A stretch of 64,000 bases of DNA from Filosporella fistucella (lineage: Eukaryota; Ascomycota; Leotiomycetes; Helotiales), in NCBI GenBank assembly GCA_030077755.1, contig JAQJZZ010000019.1:1066501-1130500 (forward strand), read 5' to 3'. The position numbers and the translations under genes are program-made. This document shows positions 34,855 to 46,662 of this stretch, piece by piece; position 1 is the stretch's first letter; each line of letters opens with the position of its first letter. A model generated the notes under the pieces. That model had not been told where the DNA came from and searched no databases. It saw only the letters and a program-made list of their open reading frames with translations.

Positions 34855-35386
34855 GCTGGAAGCAAAAGCGAGGTTGAATTGCTATTGGGGGAATATCAGC
34901 GCTGTAGTGTGATAAAAAGAAGTTGAATGGAGGTATGGCTTAATCAAATTCAAGGTTCAGGAATTGCTCCGTCTAAGCCTTCGTGATGAGGTCGAGAAGA
35001 CGGAATGATGCCAAAACACGTGAGGGAATTTGTAAGGGAGATCTGAGGGAATACCTGACTCAGAAGCAGCGGTCTTCTTCTAGTGATGAGCTTGATACGG
35101 TTATCAGATGGGCAAATAGTATTCTTAGTCGCTCACTGTTCATGTAGCATTGTGGAGTTCTGTTCCATTTGCACCCTCAGTTAGCTGCCTTCCCGTGATC
35201 CAGGAAATTCTTCCATGTTTGCTCGGTTTGCACAAACCGCGCTTTCTGAACGATTGGATTTCATGGCGCGTCTGCCTGCCAGACATTGACATACCAGCAC
35301 ATCTACTGCATGAGTTGGCCATGCTAATTAGCAATCATGGAGCATCGAGGCTGGGAAAGAGACTTGGGCGACCCATTCTTACGACC
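34855..35386. promoter_or_regulatory. Divergent spacer, LSM5 and exonuclease gene
   Basis: About 530 bp upstream of both genes. The part next to 35387 stays open in frame with the exonuclease for 79 codons, so the latter may start earlier than called. Confidence 0.4.
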
Positions 35387-37231
35387 ATGAGCTCTTTCGA
35401 TGCTTCAACACCTTTCGCCACTGAAAATATGCCTACACAAACCTCGATGCACGTAGGAAGGGCTAAGTAAAATATTGATACTTATCTATGTTTGAATACT
35501 GACGGAGAGCTTAGTGCCACTTCTACTCGATCGAATTCCCCTCGACCACAAGCAAGAACATGGCATCCAATCCATGGGATTGTATTCAGACCAGCACCTG
35601 GGAACATAAGGTCTTTGAGCACTGCTACTACATCAGAAATCCGACAAGACCATCTTCTACACTCACAAGCGGAAGATGACTATGTGCTGGCTTCTACAGG
35701 GTCGGTCGAGGTGGAGGGGGATCATGCTGTGGCGAATCTAGAGACAGACACCCTCGACGCTGCTGTAGATGGCGCAGAAACCGTCCCCCAGGAAGAAGTT
35801 CCCGAGAAAAGTTGGCTTGAGTTGATACTAGAGGATCCTGAGCAAGACAACCTTCCTGAAACGACAACGTCTTTCAAGATGACAGAGGAGCTATTTCGTG
35901 CAGCCAAAAACGCTGAAGCGGGCACGATGGACTCTTACTGGTCCCATGCTCTTTATCGAAGTGAGCCTATCGAAGGGAAGGCGAAGAAACCTACTATCCA
36001 CTATTGCCGAAGCATCACAACAACAGAGAATGTATTGAAGGAACATTTTATCAATGAAAAGGTGTTAGGCTTCGATATCGAATGGGCCCCACAGGCTCAC
36101 AAACTGGAAAAGGCCAGGAGAAATGTCTCACTGGTTCAGATAGCTAGTGAAAACCGAATTGCCTTACTTCATCTTGCTCTATTTCCAAAAAGTACAAAAG
36201 ACGGCGAGAAGGAAAAGCTCGATGATCTGATTTCCCCCACTTTAAAGAAAATTTTAGAGGACCCGGAAGTCACCAAAGTCGGCGTTGCCATCAAGGCAGA
36301 TTGTACCAGGATACGGAACTACCTGGGGATTCAGACGAGAGGATTGTTTGAACTCAGTCATCTTCACAAGCTCGTGAAATTCTCGAAGACAGGAGACTAC
36401 AAACTAATAAACAGGAGTCTGGTATCATTAGCCAAGCAGGTGCACGAGCATCTCCATCTGCCACTTTTTAAGGGAGACGTCCGCACAACAGATTGGTCAA
36501 AATCTTTGGCTTTGAATCAAATCATGTATGCAGCCTCCGATTCCTACGCCGCATTGCAACTTTACTATACCCTGGACATGAAGCGTAAAGCCCTTGACCC
36601 AGTACCACCACTTCCATTTCATGCGGAACTTGGCCAACCGATACGCTTCGCAGAAGGTATAGAGGTACCTGAGGAGGATGAAGATCCAAAAGTTGGTCCT
36701 GACGACGTACGTTTATTCCGGCGGTTAAGCCTACAGATGAAAGCCTCTGAGACTTGGAATGATCTAACAAAAGAGATCATCAGGTCCGAAGATCCTGATG
36801 CAGAATATGTCGATATCGCCCCTGCCCTTAAAGGCAAGACGCATTTCAGGTCGATAAAGCTCGGCAATGAAAACCAGGCCATCGGGCCAAAGGTTAAATT
36901 ATCGGCGGCCAGACGCCGGAATCGATTAGCCTACAATATCTGGATAGAAAATCCTAAGATGAGTTTTGAAGAAATCGGCGCCAAAATCCGTGACCCTCCT
37001 TTAAGCACGCGCAGTGTAACAACCCTGATTCTGGAGGCTATCAAGGATGAAGGGTTGCCCTATGAGAAACGCCGGCTGAGACGCGTTATCGACGCATGGA
37101 GAGGATTCGGAGCTATGTTTGTGATCAATTTAAGGTACGCAGACTTGGAGGATGCTTGTGGTTATCAGCTTCATAAACCGGACTCGGATGGGGAGAAAGT
37201 GGAGGCAAAAGATGGCCGGGCAAGGGTGTAA
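35387..37231 (+). CDS. 3'-5' exonuclease domain protein (RNase D / WRN-exo type)
   Basis: Two exons, 35387-35466 and 35515-37231, 598 aa, with a 48-bp intron. The DEDDy nuclease domain spans about residues 190-380: FDIEWAP supplies the first Asp and Glu, VGVAIKADCTRIRNYLG the second Asp, and YAASDSYAALQLY the final Tyr-x3-Asp. Such proteins digest DNA or RNA from the 3' end; which one here is unknown. After the nuclease comes a region with LSTRSVTTLILEAIKDEGLP that may bind nucleic acid. In-frame ATGs upstream, for example about 35321, would add an Arg-rich leader that could target mitochondria; I chose the ATG nearest the intron as the conservative start. No helicase domain is attached. Confidence 0.88.
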
Positions 37232-37598
37232 AATAGGTAAGGTATTAGACATTCACATGATGGATACATTCATGGAGTTCAGTCAATGGAACAGCGGCGC
37301 TAGAAACATGTATATGCATACACGAAGTAGATGGTTACACCTCATATGTTCGACTTGACTTTTCTATGACCCTTATAGATAAAAAAAAAATAGTTTACCA
37401 GTACCGATTTCACATTTCACACCAAAATACATTATACAAATGAGTGTAGTTCATTAATCATCCTAACTGCTTCTAAGAACCAACGAGTGAAAAGCAGATG
37501 CCTCGTGACAAACATCAGGGGCGAAGATATAAGTCTAAGCCTACTGCTACGCATAATCTCATAAATATCCCCAATCGATCCTGTGCTCTCAATTTACG
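37232..37598. other. Convergent 3' spacer
   Basis: 367 bp with an A10 run near 37381; no gene seen. Confidence 0.6.
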
Positions 37599-38975
37599 TC
37601 ACGCCAGCAGAGCCCTTGCCCCTGGCTCGCTGACTACATAGATAACATCATGAGCATCCGTGAAGCCGTTGAATCGCGTGGCAGAACACTTGGTATAAGC
37701 ACCCATTTCCTCAAAATAGAGCCAATCGCCAACATCGAGAACATGATCAAAGCGAATGCTCTTAGAGATCTGGTCAATGCCGTCACATGTAGGTCCCCAA
37801 ATCGAGTATTCAATGCCATCTAGAGTGTTTTGAGAAGCGGCTGTATCAAAGTGTGTACGATCTCCGGTGCTAAATACACGCGCAATTGGGTTTTGATGAT
37901 CAAACATGATGCTGGAGAAATTGCCATAGAGACCATCGTTGAGATAGAGCATGTAGCTCTTCTCGCCACTGACCGGGTCTGCGATGGTTCGGCGTGAAAT
38001 GATATGGCATGCCAGTGTGAAGGCAGAGGAGACATAATATCGACCTGGCTCGCCAATGACATTGATGTGGCTCGGCATATATTCGTCAAGAGCATCTCGG
38101 AGTACAGCCGCCATGTCTTCAAATGTCTCGCTGGTAAAACCGCCTCCAACATCGAGAGTATGCAAGTAGTATCCATAAGTAGCGGCTTGGTCAAAAACGA
38201 TGCGGGCGTCCTGAACTGCTTTTTGGAAGGCGAGAGGGTCTGATGCACCAGATCCAACATGGAAACTAACTCCAACGACATTAAGGTCGAGTTCCTTCGC
38301 TAAGGCGAGCAGCTCATCGGTAGAATCCATTGCAGCGCCAAATTTGAGACTCAAACGACACAAGCTCGACGAGTCATCAGTGGAGATGCGTAAAAAGAGC
38401 TCAGCTCCGGGATAGAGTTTTTTGATCTTGTAGAGCTCATCGGTATTATCAAAAGTCATCTGCTTAACATCCTGGCTGGCAGCGTAGCGGACGTAAGAGT
38501 TGGTCTTGCATGGCTGTGCGTAGATAATGCGACTAGGATGGATACCCATCTTGAGTACTTGTTCAATTTCGGCCTTGGAGGCACAGTCAAAACCAGTGCC
38601 GAGCTCAGCCAGAAGACGAATAACTTGGGGGTCAGGATTACATTTGACGGCTGGTAACATTAGCAGGTGCTGGCGATTAAAAGTAGGGAACTCACCATAG
38701 AATGGCTTTACGCGGGGCAAATTCAGCTTCCACCTCATGTGTTGCCGATAGACCTCGCCGAGATCAGCTACGAAGAAAGCATCTTCATCGCCGGCCTCGC
38801 AGGCATCATGGTCGATGTTTTCAACCCTCTCCTTCAGAGCTTCTCCAATCAACCTTTTAGGTGTGTTCACGCCATGATTATTTTCGATATACGAATCCTT
38901 CGAACATTCATAATACGAATGAATACTATTGAGACTTGGTCTGGTTTCGATGGTTTCGGTGGCGGAAGGTGACAT
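37599..38975 (-). CDS. Ornithine decarboxylase
   Basis: PLP-dependent decarboxylase making putrescine, the first step of polyamine synthesis; a cytosolic homodimer. Two exons, complement of 38696-38975 and 37599-38650, 443 aa. The 45-bp intron (GTGAGT donor, GCTAATG branch, CAG acceptor) must be removed to give KPFYAVKCN with the cofactor lysine at about residue 96; because 45 is divisible by 3 and lacks a stop, the unspliced frame is also open. Other landmarks are FHVGSGA, LDVGGGF, GEPGRYYV (phosphate binding) and the active-site cysteine in WGPTCDGID. The upstream 500 bp holds repeated TGATCTG motifs and a hairpin. Yeast name would be SPE1. Confidence 0.97.
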   Translation of the reverse strand: MSPSATETIETRPSLNSIHSYYECSKDSYIENNHGVNTPKRLIGEALKERVENIDHDACEAGDEDAFFVADLGEVYRQHMRWKLNLPRVKPFYGEFPTFNRQHLLMLPAVKCNPDPQVIRLLAELGTGFDCASKAEIEQVLKMGIHPSRIIYAQPCKTNSYVRYAASQDVKQMTFDNTDELYKIKKLYPGAELFLRISTDDSSSLCRLSLKFGAAMDSTDELLALAKELDLNVVGVSFHVGSGASDPLAFQKAVQDARIVFDQAATYGYYLHTLDVGGGFTSETFEDMAAVLRDALDEYMPSHINVIGEPGRYYVSSAFTLACHIISRRTIADPVSGEKSYMLYLNDGLYGNFSSIMFDHQNPIARVFSTGDRTHFDTAASQNTLDGIEYSIWGPTCDGIDQISKSIRFDHVLDVGDWLYFEEMGAYTKCSATRFNGFTDAHDVIYVVSEPGARALLA

Positions 38976-40538
38976 ATCCTCGAGGAGAATTCGAGGTGTG
39001 TAATGGTGTATGTAGTTCTGAGCAAAATGTCAATTGTGAACCCGATATACAGCCGTTTGGATACAACTCACTAGCTGATCTCTGAAGGGGTGTTAGGGAG
39101 GTCTGTATCGATCAGATCCTGTGCTGATCTGACGAGGTCGGCTCGACTCTTCCTCGACGAGAGGAAGAACCTTTAAACTCGTCCTATGCGGCAGCTGAGA
39201 AATTGGGGACGGAATCAGGTTTTGGTAGGGCAAGTCGAACAGAAATCGCTCAAGCTCCCTAGTAGACTGCAACAGCAGGAGGCGGTAGAGTGTTGATAAT
39301 TTGTCGGTTTGGTCGAACAGAGAAATCTTGATCAGATACTAGAGTTACGGCCGCGGGAGCCGTTGTATGAAGTTTGCCTTTGATCTGACCAAAGGCAGTC
39401 GGGAGGTGCTTAGAGGTACCCTAGATGATCTGCGAAGGGGAGAAAGTTAGGTTTGTTATTTGAAATAGCTCATGGTCTTCCATAATTGACGGCGGTGGGA
39501 ATGGTTGGGAATTGGGCGAGTTCACCAGAGTGAATCACCGCCTTTCTTCTCAGGTCAAACTCTGAACTTACCAGATGCGTGAGAATGGTACGTCTCCTGC
39601 AGTAGACTTCCCCAATGATTGGAGAGACTTCAAGTCGAGGAGTTGTTCCGTGGGTGTAAGACTCGGCAGGAATTCTTCGAAAATACGAAGGGTTGTGTAG
39701 TTGCGGAGTACAACTTGGGAGGGGAGGACTCGAATTTTTTGGGTGTGTCGCGCTAAGTCCAACTTCACTTTAGCCGCGGAGAATCCCTGCTCATCAACAC
39801 ATGCATTATTCTATGAGGTATTTTACAACAGGTGGGTAGGAAAGAGCAGTTTCAAAATCGATATACACACAATGCTCCAGATTACACTTCCCAACTGTTA
39901 TTGATATTAAATAGCATAAAATAGCTCAACCATTTGCTCTTTGCCATCATGACGTAATGCCGAGTCACCTTCTATCGTTCTCAATCTCAGGGGGCGCAAG
40001 CGAAAAATCCCGAAGCACAACGCTTAACACTTCATTTATGAGATGCAGTTTACAGGCAATTAAGGGTGCTAGAATAGAATAGATGCTATAACTACGGTCC
40101 ATCATGTCTTCTCATCTTTAGTCCGCCATCCCACAACTCCAGGACAACAGGTCTGAATAGATAGAAACTGCCTTCAGGAGAACACACGACCGAAGTCAGG
40201 TTAACCATAAGTCGGTTTTGATCTTGCGCTAGCCCGAAGGCATGACTTGTGATCTACCAGCCACTGAATAGACTGGAGACGATTGTAATCTGTTCGTAGC
40301 GCGGTATGAGTGATTTTGCTTTGGTAAACAGCTCAAGATGCCAAAAGTGAAAGTCTTCTCAAATCTTCTTATTCAAGAAATCTACCACCAGATTTCAGCT
40401 ATCCTTCCCATCATAAATTCATACATGGCTATATGTATATATATTCGTGCTCACTTGAGCAATCTAATTTACAAGCGCCGGCAAATGCAAGTGAGTGGAA
40501 TACAATATTGTACAAATATATTACAGATATACAAGATA
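38976..40538. other. ODC leader/promoter and spacer
   Basis: 1.56 kb without a gene. The first 480 bp, upstream of ODC, contain several TGATCTG/CAGATCA copies and an 8-bp-stem hairpin at 39148-39168. The remainder is A/T-rich with only short open frames. Confidence 0.5.
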
Positions 40539-43500
40539 TCATGAGCCCAGAGCGGCCTCCTTGACATCTTCCTCGTCTAGAATCTCAGGCTCTTGGGAAG
40601 ATATACCCATGTCTCTAGTCTCCCATGTGCCATCAACCCAAGGCTTCTTCTCGCCGAGGAAAACCATACTGCCAGCATTCTTCTCCATTGCTTCGACAAT
40701 AAATTTCTGTGCGACTTCTCTGACTTGGTCTTTTGTAACATCTAACAGCTGCTCTCGTCGAGTCTGTACCATATCGTTAGAAACGCCAGATAAGAAACGA
40801 GACATGCCTTCCGCGCTGACAGCTTCGGGAGCGTCAACACTTTGGAAAACAGATAGCTTTGCTTCTTCAAGGTCCCGGTCTGCCCACTGTTTCTCAACAG
40901 CCCATTGACCTGCATTCTGCATGATTGACATTGAGTTCACAGGATTTGGATCTCTGTACGAGTAAAAGCCAAAGACACCGTCGAGACCACGTGAGTAAGC
41001 TCCTCCGCCATATGCACCACCTTTCTCGCGGATCTCGTGGTGAAGATGCTTGTGGGTAAGAAGTTGAGAGAGTATCTGCAGTGGGGCACCTGCGGGAGAT
41101 GTGTAGGAGACGGTAGGTAGAGCAAGAGCGCCATAATAAACCTGATACGGTAGCGGGAAAAAGGTTTTGGAGTTTCTGGTGAACTCCGGAGAGGGTAGCT
41201 TAGAAGTAGATTTCCCCACTTTTGGTAACGACGACAGGAAGTTTTGCAGAGCAGCCTCGTTGCTTGAGACACTCTCAGATCCACAAGTTATCGCAGTTCG
41301 GAAGCTTGAAGATGCAGAAAATGCCAAATTCTGAATTGCCTTCAGTTTCTCTATAACATCTGCTAATCCTACAGCTTCAGGTCTCGAAGCCAAGGAAGTG
41401 ACAAGCTTAATCTGGGAGAGCCCAGTAACTTGCTCTTTCGTTCGGAAATAGTTTGTGAGTCCGGATTCAGCGTAACTCCTGGCATAAACGTGACCAGAAG
41501 AAGCAATATTGTTCACTGCACCATCTGCGGCCCCTTGTAGTAGTTGCCTGATACGTGACTCTGCCTCAGGGCTATCAAAATCTGTTTCTAGAACAAGTTT
41601 GCGCAACAAATGGAACATCTCTGTAACATTGCGGTCCAAAACGGTTCCGGAAAAGCTCATCCCTTCTGTTGACGAACGAAAGTCAACAGGCGACGAGGAG
41701 GAAAAGTACGACGCCGACAGACCGCCGGTCTTTAGTTTTATCAAATCCTCAAGTTGCTCCATGGTCATGTCCTTCGTCCCGAGACGCATAATTGAATCTG
41801 TGAAAAGCGGAATCAAAGCTCGAAGCTCCTCTGGCAAGTTTTCGAATACATTTACTGCTCGAAAGTAGGTAAGGCCATTAGTCGGTGCCTCTCGCCATTG
41901 GACATTGACATTGTCTGTCTTTGAATCTCTGACCGCGACAATTTCTTTCTGACGTGGTATATCTTTGACATACACTGTCGGGAGGCAGCTAAGATCTTCG
42001 GTATTTGTCTTGCCTTGCTCTTGCAGAAGCTCCAATTCACGTTTCTCGAGCTGCGCCTGAGCCTCTGCTTCTCCGCCAGCCGCTTTCGTCACCTCAGCAA
42101 TCTTGCTTGCCAAACGAGCAGCCTCTTCTTGCACTAGCTCTTCTCCATAAGTGGCTGATGGCGTCATTGTAAATGTGAGTGTGTTGTCATTCAACAAGTA
42201 CTTGTCCAACAGCCCCTCAAGATAGCCACCTTTGCCAAATTCTGCTTCAAATGCTGAAACGGTATCATTCCAAGCCAGCGAGTCGAAAGGGTCCACGCCT
42301 TCAAACCATGCCGGCTTGATTCTCTGCATCAAACCCATGCCAAATTTTGCCGTCTTGTGCTTCAAGCTAATTTCTAGCTGGTGAAGATATCCATCGACCT
42401 TAGATTTGTCGAATCCAGCGTCTCGAACTTCTCGGAATGTCTTCTGTATGGCCTCTTTGACTTTAGGTACGTCGGCTTCTTTGACACCAGTAAGGCCAAT
42501 AGAGAATATTCCAACTCTTCCAGAACCATCAAATCCGCTGTTAGGGCTCCAGTCCGTTCCCAAACCAGCTTCGATAAGATTTCTGTACAGTGGTGAGCCA
42601 TAGCCGTCCATAAGCAACGCTGACATGATACCGAGAGAAAATGTTTCCAAAATATTAGTAGCATCTCCCATCAGCCAAGACGTCGATGTTTTATATTGCA
42701 TGTCTTTATCCACCAAGGGATCGATTGGTCCTAATACAGTGACATTTTGAGGACCATCACTCAAGTCAATTGGCCGTCGAATCTCCAAATCCCCCTTGAT
42801 GCGTTCAAAAGCACTGAGCTGAGCATTCACCTCCAGCAGATGATCTGCAAGAGGCATGTCACCATATGTGAATACCTTCGCATTACTAGGATGATAGTGC
42901 TCTGCATGGAACTTCTTCAGTTGCTGATGTGTTAGATCAGTTATCTTCTGTGGGTCGCCTCCGGAATTATTAATAGCTGGAAATATGTGGTCTTGGAATC
43001 TGATGTAGTATAAGTAACCAGCATCTGACATTTGGCCTTTCATCTCGTTGTACACGACGCCTTTGAAAACCAGTTTACTGTCCTCGGGCTTCGCAGATTT
43101 GCCAGCTGCAGCTTGTGGATTCTCCGGACCTATTCTCCAGCCTTCTTGGGTGAAATCACTCTCTTTCAGTAATGGATGTAATGTAGCATCGAGGTAGACC
43201 GACATAAGATTCTTGAAATCTTGCTCGTTTGTAGTGGCGAAGGGATAGAATGTGTGATCGGAAGCCGTGAACGCATTCATGAAGTTCGACAAGGTCCGCG
43301 GTAGCATCTTGAAAAAGGGATCACGTATGGGATATCTACAAGCACTCAGCAAAACTCTTTCAAGGGACCTGGATGCTAGCTACTTTTGACTTCCACAGAG
43401 AGTTGTATGTTCGAGGATATGTGGTACACCCGTATCATCGGGCGGGTTTGTTTTGAACCCGATTGAAAATACATTATTCTTGTCTTCGCGGGCGACATGT

Positions 43501-43673
43501 AGATAATCTGCCCCCGTCTTGTCGTGCTGGAGATGCAGAGCCGTCAACTCAAGCTCGGGGACATGCTTCGCGCGGAGGAGGGTGAAGCCATGAATCTTTT
43601 CACCTGGCTTTGGGTACTGGGCAAGTTCCGTGACTGCCTTTCGCACAGCGCCTTTCGAGGCATTTCTTAACAT
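40539..43673 (-). CDS. CYM1: Mitochondrial presequence protease (PreP / Cym1)
   Basis: An M16C zinc metallopeptidase that degrades cleaved targeting peptides in the mitochondrial matrix. Two exons, complement of 43384-43673 and 40539-43335, 1028 aa, with a 48-bp intron; joining rebuilds [13 protein letters not shown]. The inverted zinc motif HxxEH is HILEH at residues 85-89. The paired M16 halves and the family end ([20 protein letters not shown] split here as [10 protein letters not shown] and [10 protein letters not shown]) are present. The N-terminus [13 protein letters not shown] is basic and amphipathic, fitting a short mitochondrial presequence. A different open frame just upstream (43667-43933) could belong to the leader; I saw no in-frame extension. 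Confidence 0.96.
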
Positions 43674-44248
43674 CCTGGAGAGTTGGCTTTGCCAGGATTT
43701 GGAAGTTGCTGGTCTCTGAATTCGATCGAAACGGCAGAGAGGAGACGATTGCTGTTGCTACCAGACCCATCTTTTTTTCCAGTCTCGCTTCCTAGAGCAT
43801 GCATAAAATCGTGAGCGTCACGTCTACCAGTCAAACATGGACATCTTGCCGTGGAAAACATATTTGGATCTGGATTAAAAGCGAAATAAGACATGTAATA
43901 CTTAGGCTTAATATTTAATTCGTTTTTACGCATATTTATTTTCGCATTGCAGTCGCAGCGTGGTTCATCCCTTTACTGCCTGCACAATTTAATATGGTCG
44001 TTTGAGAGACGCCCGAAACCCAATAACCTATTCTCCGCTAGCTCGATTGGTTCTAAACCTCTGCAACACCTCTCATCCAAGACCAGACAGCCGATAGGAG
44101 TACTATACATGTCTATGTTCATGGGAACACGAAAGAATAAGATCACGAGTTAATACTTGCGCCGATCCATCATCGCATCCAGGAGCTGTGTTTGCGCCCG
44201 ACCGGCTCTGACTCCCGAAGGACGACCACGATCAAAACGCTTTGCATC
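43674..44248. promoter_or_regulatory. Divergent spacer, CYM1 and taxilin
   Basis: 575 bp upstream of two diverging genes. An 88-codon minus frame abuts the CYM1 start in a different frame; no domain, so treated as leader DNA. Confidence 0.4.
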
Positions 44249-46174
44249 ATGTCGACATCAGTCAATTCCGCACACACATCCGTCCCTACAAGCTCGAGAG
44301 TACCATCTATTCCTGCAAACCATTCACATCCTGAGTCGGCGTACACAAATGGGCATCATCACCATCACCACGATGGCGGAAGCGCAGCGTCGAAGAAGGG
44401 GAAGGGAAAGAAAACGACCGACCCGAACGAAGCTTCAAATTTGATCGCTGCGAAGATTTCGCAACTGGAATCTGATGCTGCTGGAGACAAGGAGCAGGAA
44501 GCCGAAATTGGTGGGTGAATTCTTTTTGCATGTTCTGTTGTGCCGGAATTCGTGAGAACCAAGTCGTGAGAAGATACACCTCACAAGGTTCCGTTCAGAT
44601 CATGAACTTGAAGCTCGCTCCAAGGGACGTTCTCAGCGCCTTGATCACATCTAAAGCCTTGCAAGCAGACTCCTAGTACAGTGGAGTCTATGGCTCACCA
44701 GCTACCCAGGCTTCCTTTTCGTAAAACAGACTCGTCTCGTTGCCACTTACTAACTGCTTGCAAGAACGAGAGCGAAAGAAGTATACTCGAGAACTTAACA
44801 ATGTTACCAACAAGATGGACGAGCTACAGAAAATCGATACACTATACAACCGAGTCAACGACTTGTTCACAAATATGAAGCGACTGGAGCGCGATAACCA
44901 GAAAAATAAGAAGCGAGGTGATCTGCTGCAGAAAGAAAGGGATCATGCAAGGACCGATCTTGGGAAGACTACCACCTTGAAAGAGAAACTGGAGAAGCTT
45001 TGTAGAGAGCTTCAGCGGGAGAACAATCGACTCAAGGTCCGTCAAGTTAGGGTATTGGAGTGATGGATGGAAATGCTGATCATCCGCGGCAGGCCGAGAA
45101 CAAGACACTCCAGGATTCAGAGAAGGAAAATCACACAGCCTTTGATGAAAAATACAAACAGATTCTGTGGCAGTTGCAAGACTACCAGGAGGCGAAAGAC
45201 CATCCACAAGCTCAGGTTGTCAATATCGAGATGGAGGAACTGTTCGTCATATCAAGGAGGGGCATTATAGATCAAGCTGACCGGTATCAGGTTTAAACAG
45301 CGATTCAAATCCCTGATCGACCAATATGAACTTCGCGAGCTTCACTTCCATGCTCTTCTAAGATCGAAGGAGTTGGAAGTGCAATATAATATGGCAAGAT
45401 TTGAACGCGAAAGGAAGCTCGCGGAGGCTGAGGTATCTCGGTCTCGCGCATTGAATTCCCAAGTGTTAACCTTCTCGAAAACGGAGACCGAGTTGCGCAA
45501 TCAACTCAACATCTACGTTGAGAAATTCAAGCAAGTAAGTGCTAGTGTTTCCATAGGTTTCTCGAGCTTGTAGGGGGGCAGGCATACCTCCTGTCTTTTA
45601 CCCTTTCTTATCTTCTCTTATATATAACCTGAGAGCTAATACCACTCAGGTGGAAGACACTCTCAACAACAGCAATGACTTATTTCTCACTTTCCGGAAG
45701 GAAATGGAGGAGATGTCCAAGAAGACAAAGCGTCTTGAGAAAGAGAACATGAACTTAACCAGAAAACATGATTTAACTAACCAAAATATCCTTAAGATGG
45801 CAGAAGAGCGAACGAAGACGAATCTAGATATGGACGGGCTTAGAAAGAAGAATGAGAAGCTAACCAGTATTATCAATCAGATGCAGAAGCAGGGGCGAGG
45901 AGTCCCGGGAGGAATGGCCGGGATGGCGGATGGTAGTACAGAAGGGGAGTATGCGGAGGGCGATATGGAAGAGGAAGAAAGCGAGTATTACGAAGATGAA
46001 GAAGGCGAAGATGGGGATGGGGAGGAAGAGGGGGAAGATGGGAGCGACGGCGAGTACAACGAGGATACTGAAGAAGAGCAGCATCTTGAGGGCCCACGAC
46101 AATTTGGTCCGGTGCCTCCTCCGACAATCACTGCTGCAAACGGAAGCACGGCTTTGAATGGCATCAAACATTGA
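44249..46174 (+). CDS. Alpha-taxilin-like coiled-coil protein
   Basis: Taxilins bind syntaxins and are linked to vesicle traffic; fungal members are poorly studied. Five exons: 44249-44510, 44765-45036, 45093-45245, 45301-45534 and 45650-46174, 481 aa. The joins give EAEIERERKKYTREL, ENNRLKAENKTLQ, EELFRFKSLIDQYELRE and EKFKQVEDTLNNSNDLF, all matching the taxilin coiled coil. Introns are 254, 56, 55 and 115 bp; the first is unusually long for this window and its branch site is ACTAAC. A six-His tract sits near residue 36, and the C-terminus is a long Glu/Asp-rich tail after MPGG-like PGGMAGMAD. The donor at 45246 (GTCATA) is weak and should be checked with RNA. Confidence 0.92.
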
Positions 46175-46662
46175 GGCGGAGGACTTCACCATGCGGTCAG
46201 AGACTTGCTTGTATCAAATACGGTGTGCTATTGGGGCTTTGCGTACCGCTTTGCTCCTATCATATAATTTGCACCCACAGCGTCACTCAATGATTTTGCT
46301 CTGGCAGTATTCTGATCTGACCCAATGGGTATTTCTGCATTCATGCATATGCAAGTGTCTGTGTGCTAAACTATTTGTTATTCTCTCCTTGCACTACTCG
46401 CATCTTCCTTGTCAATATGTCTCCCCTCTGCTACGAATGCATCGTTGATTCGGTTGAAAATTGATTGAAAGCTGAGATATGTTTCCAGTGGCATCGTGGC
46501 CCCATATTCCCACAAAATACAGTACTCAGACCATACACAGCAAATCTCCTCCGGCCGAGAATGTAGCCAGGCCGTGGTCAAGTAGACTTGCTGCGCAGTG
46601 CTCAAACATCATTGACGAACCCGCAATTCTCCTGTCCTACTTTCGGGGTAGTCGCAGTGCAA
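46175..46662. other. Convergent 3' spacer
   Basis: 488 bp between taxilin and the 2EXR gene; no gene seen. Confidence 0.6.

Noticed and set aside
38651..38695. ODC as a single uninterrupted exon
   Set aside because: The unspliced frame adds 15 residues between FY and AVKCN, which are adjacent in ODC; the segment has canonical intron ends and a branch site.
43667..43933. 88-codon minus-strand ORF as an N-terminal extension of CYM1
   Set aside because: Out of frame with CYM1 and no donor-acceptor pair was found that joins it; CYM1 already has a basic N-terminus.
44590..44670. Coding exon inside the first taxilin intron
   Set aside because: Direct joining of 44510 to 44765 gives the expected taxilin sequence and phase; the inner frame ends in a stop without a matching donor.
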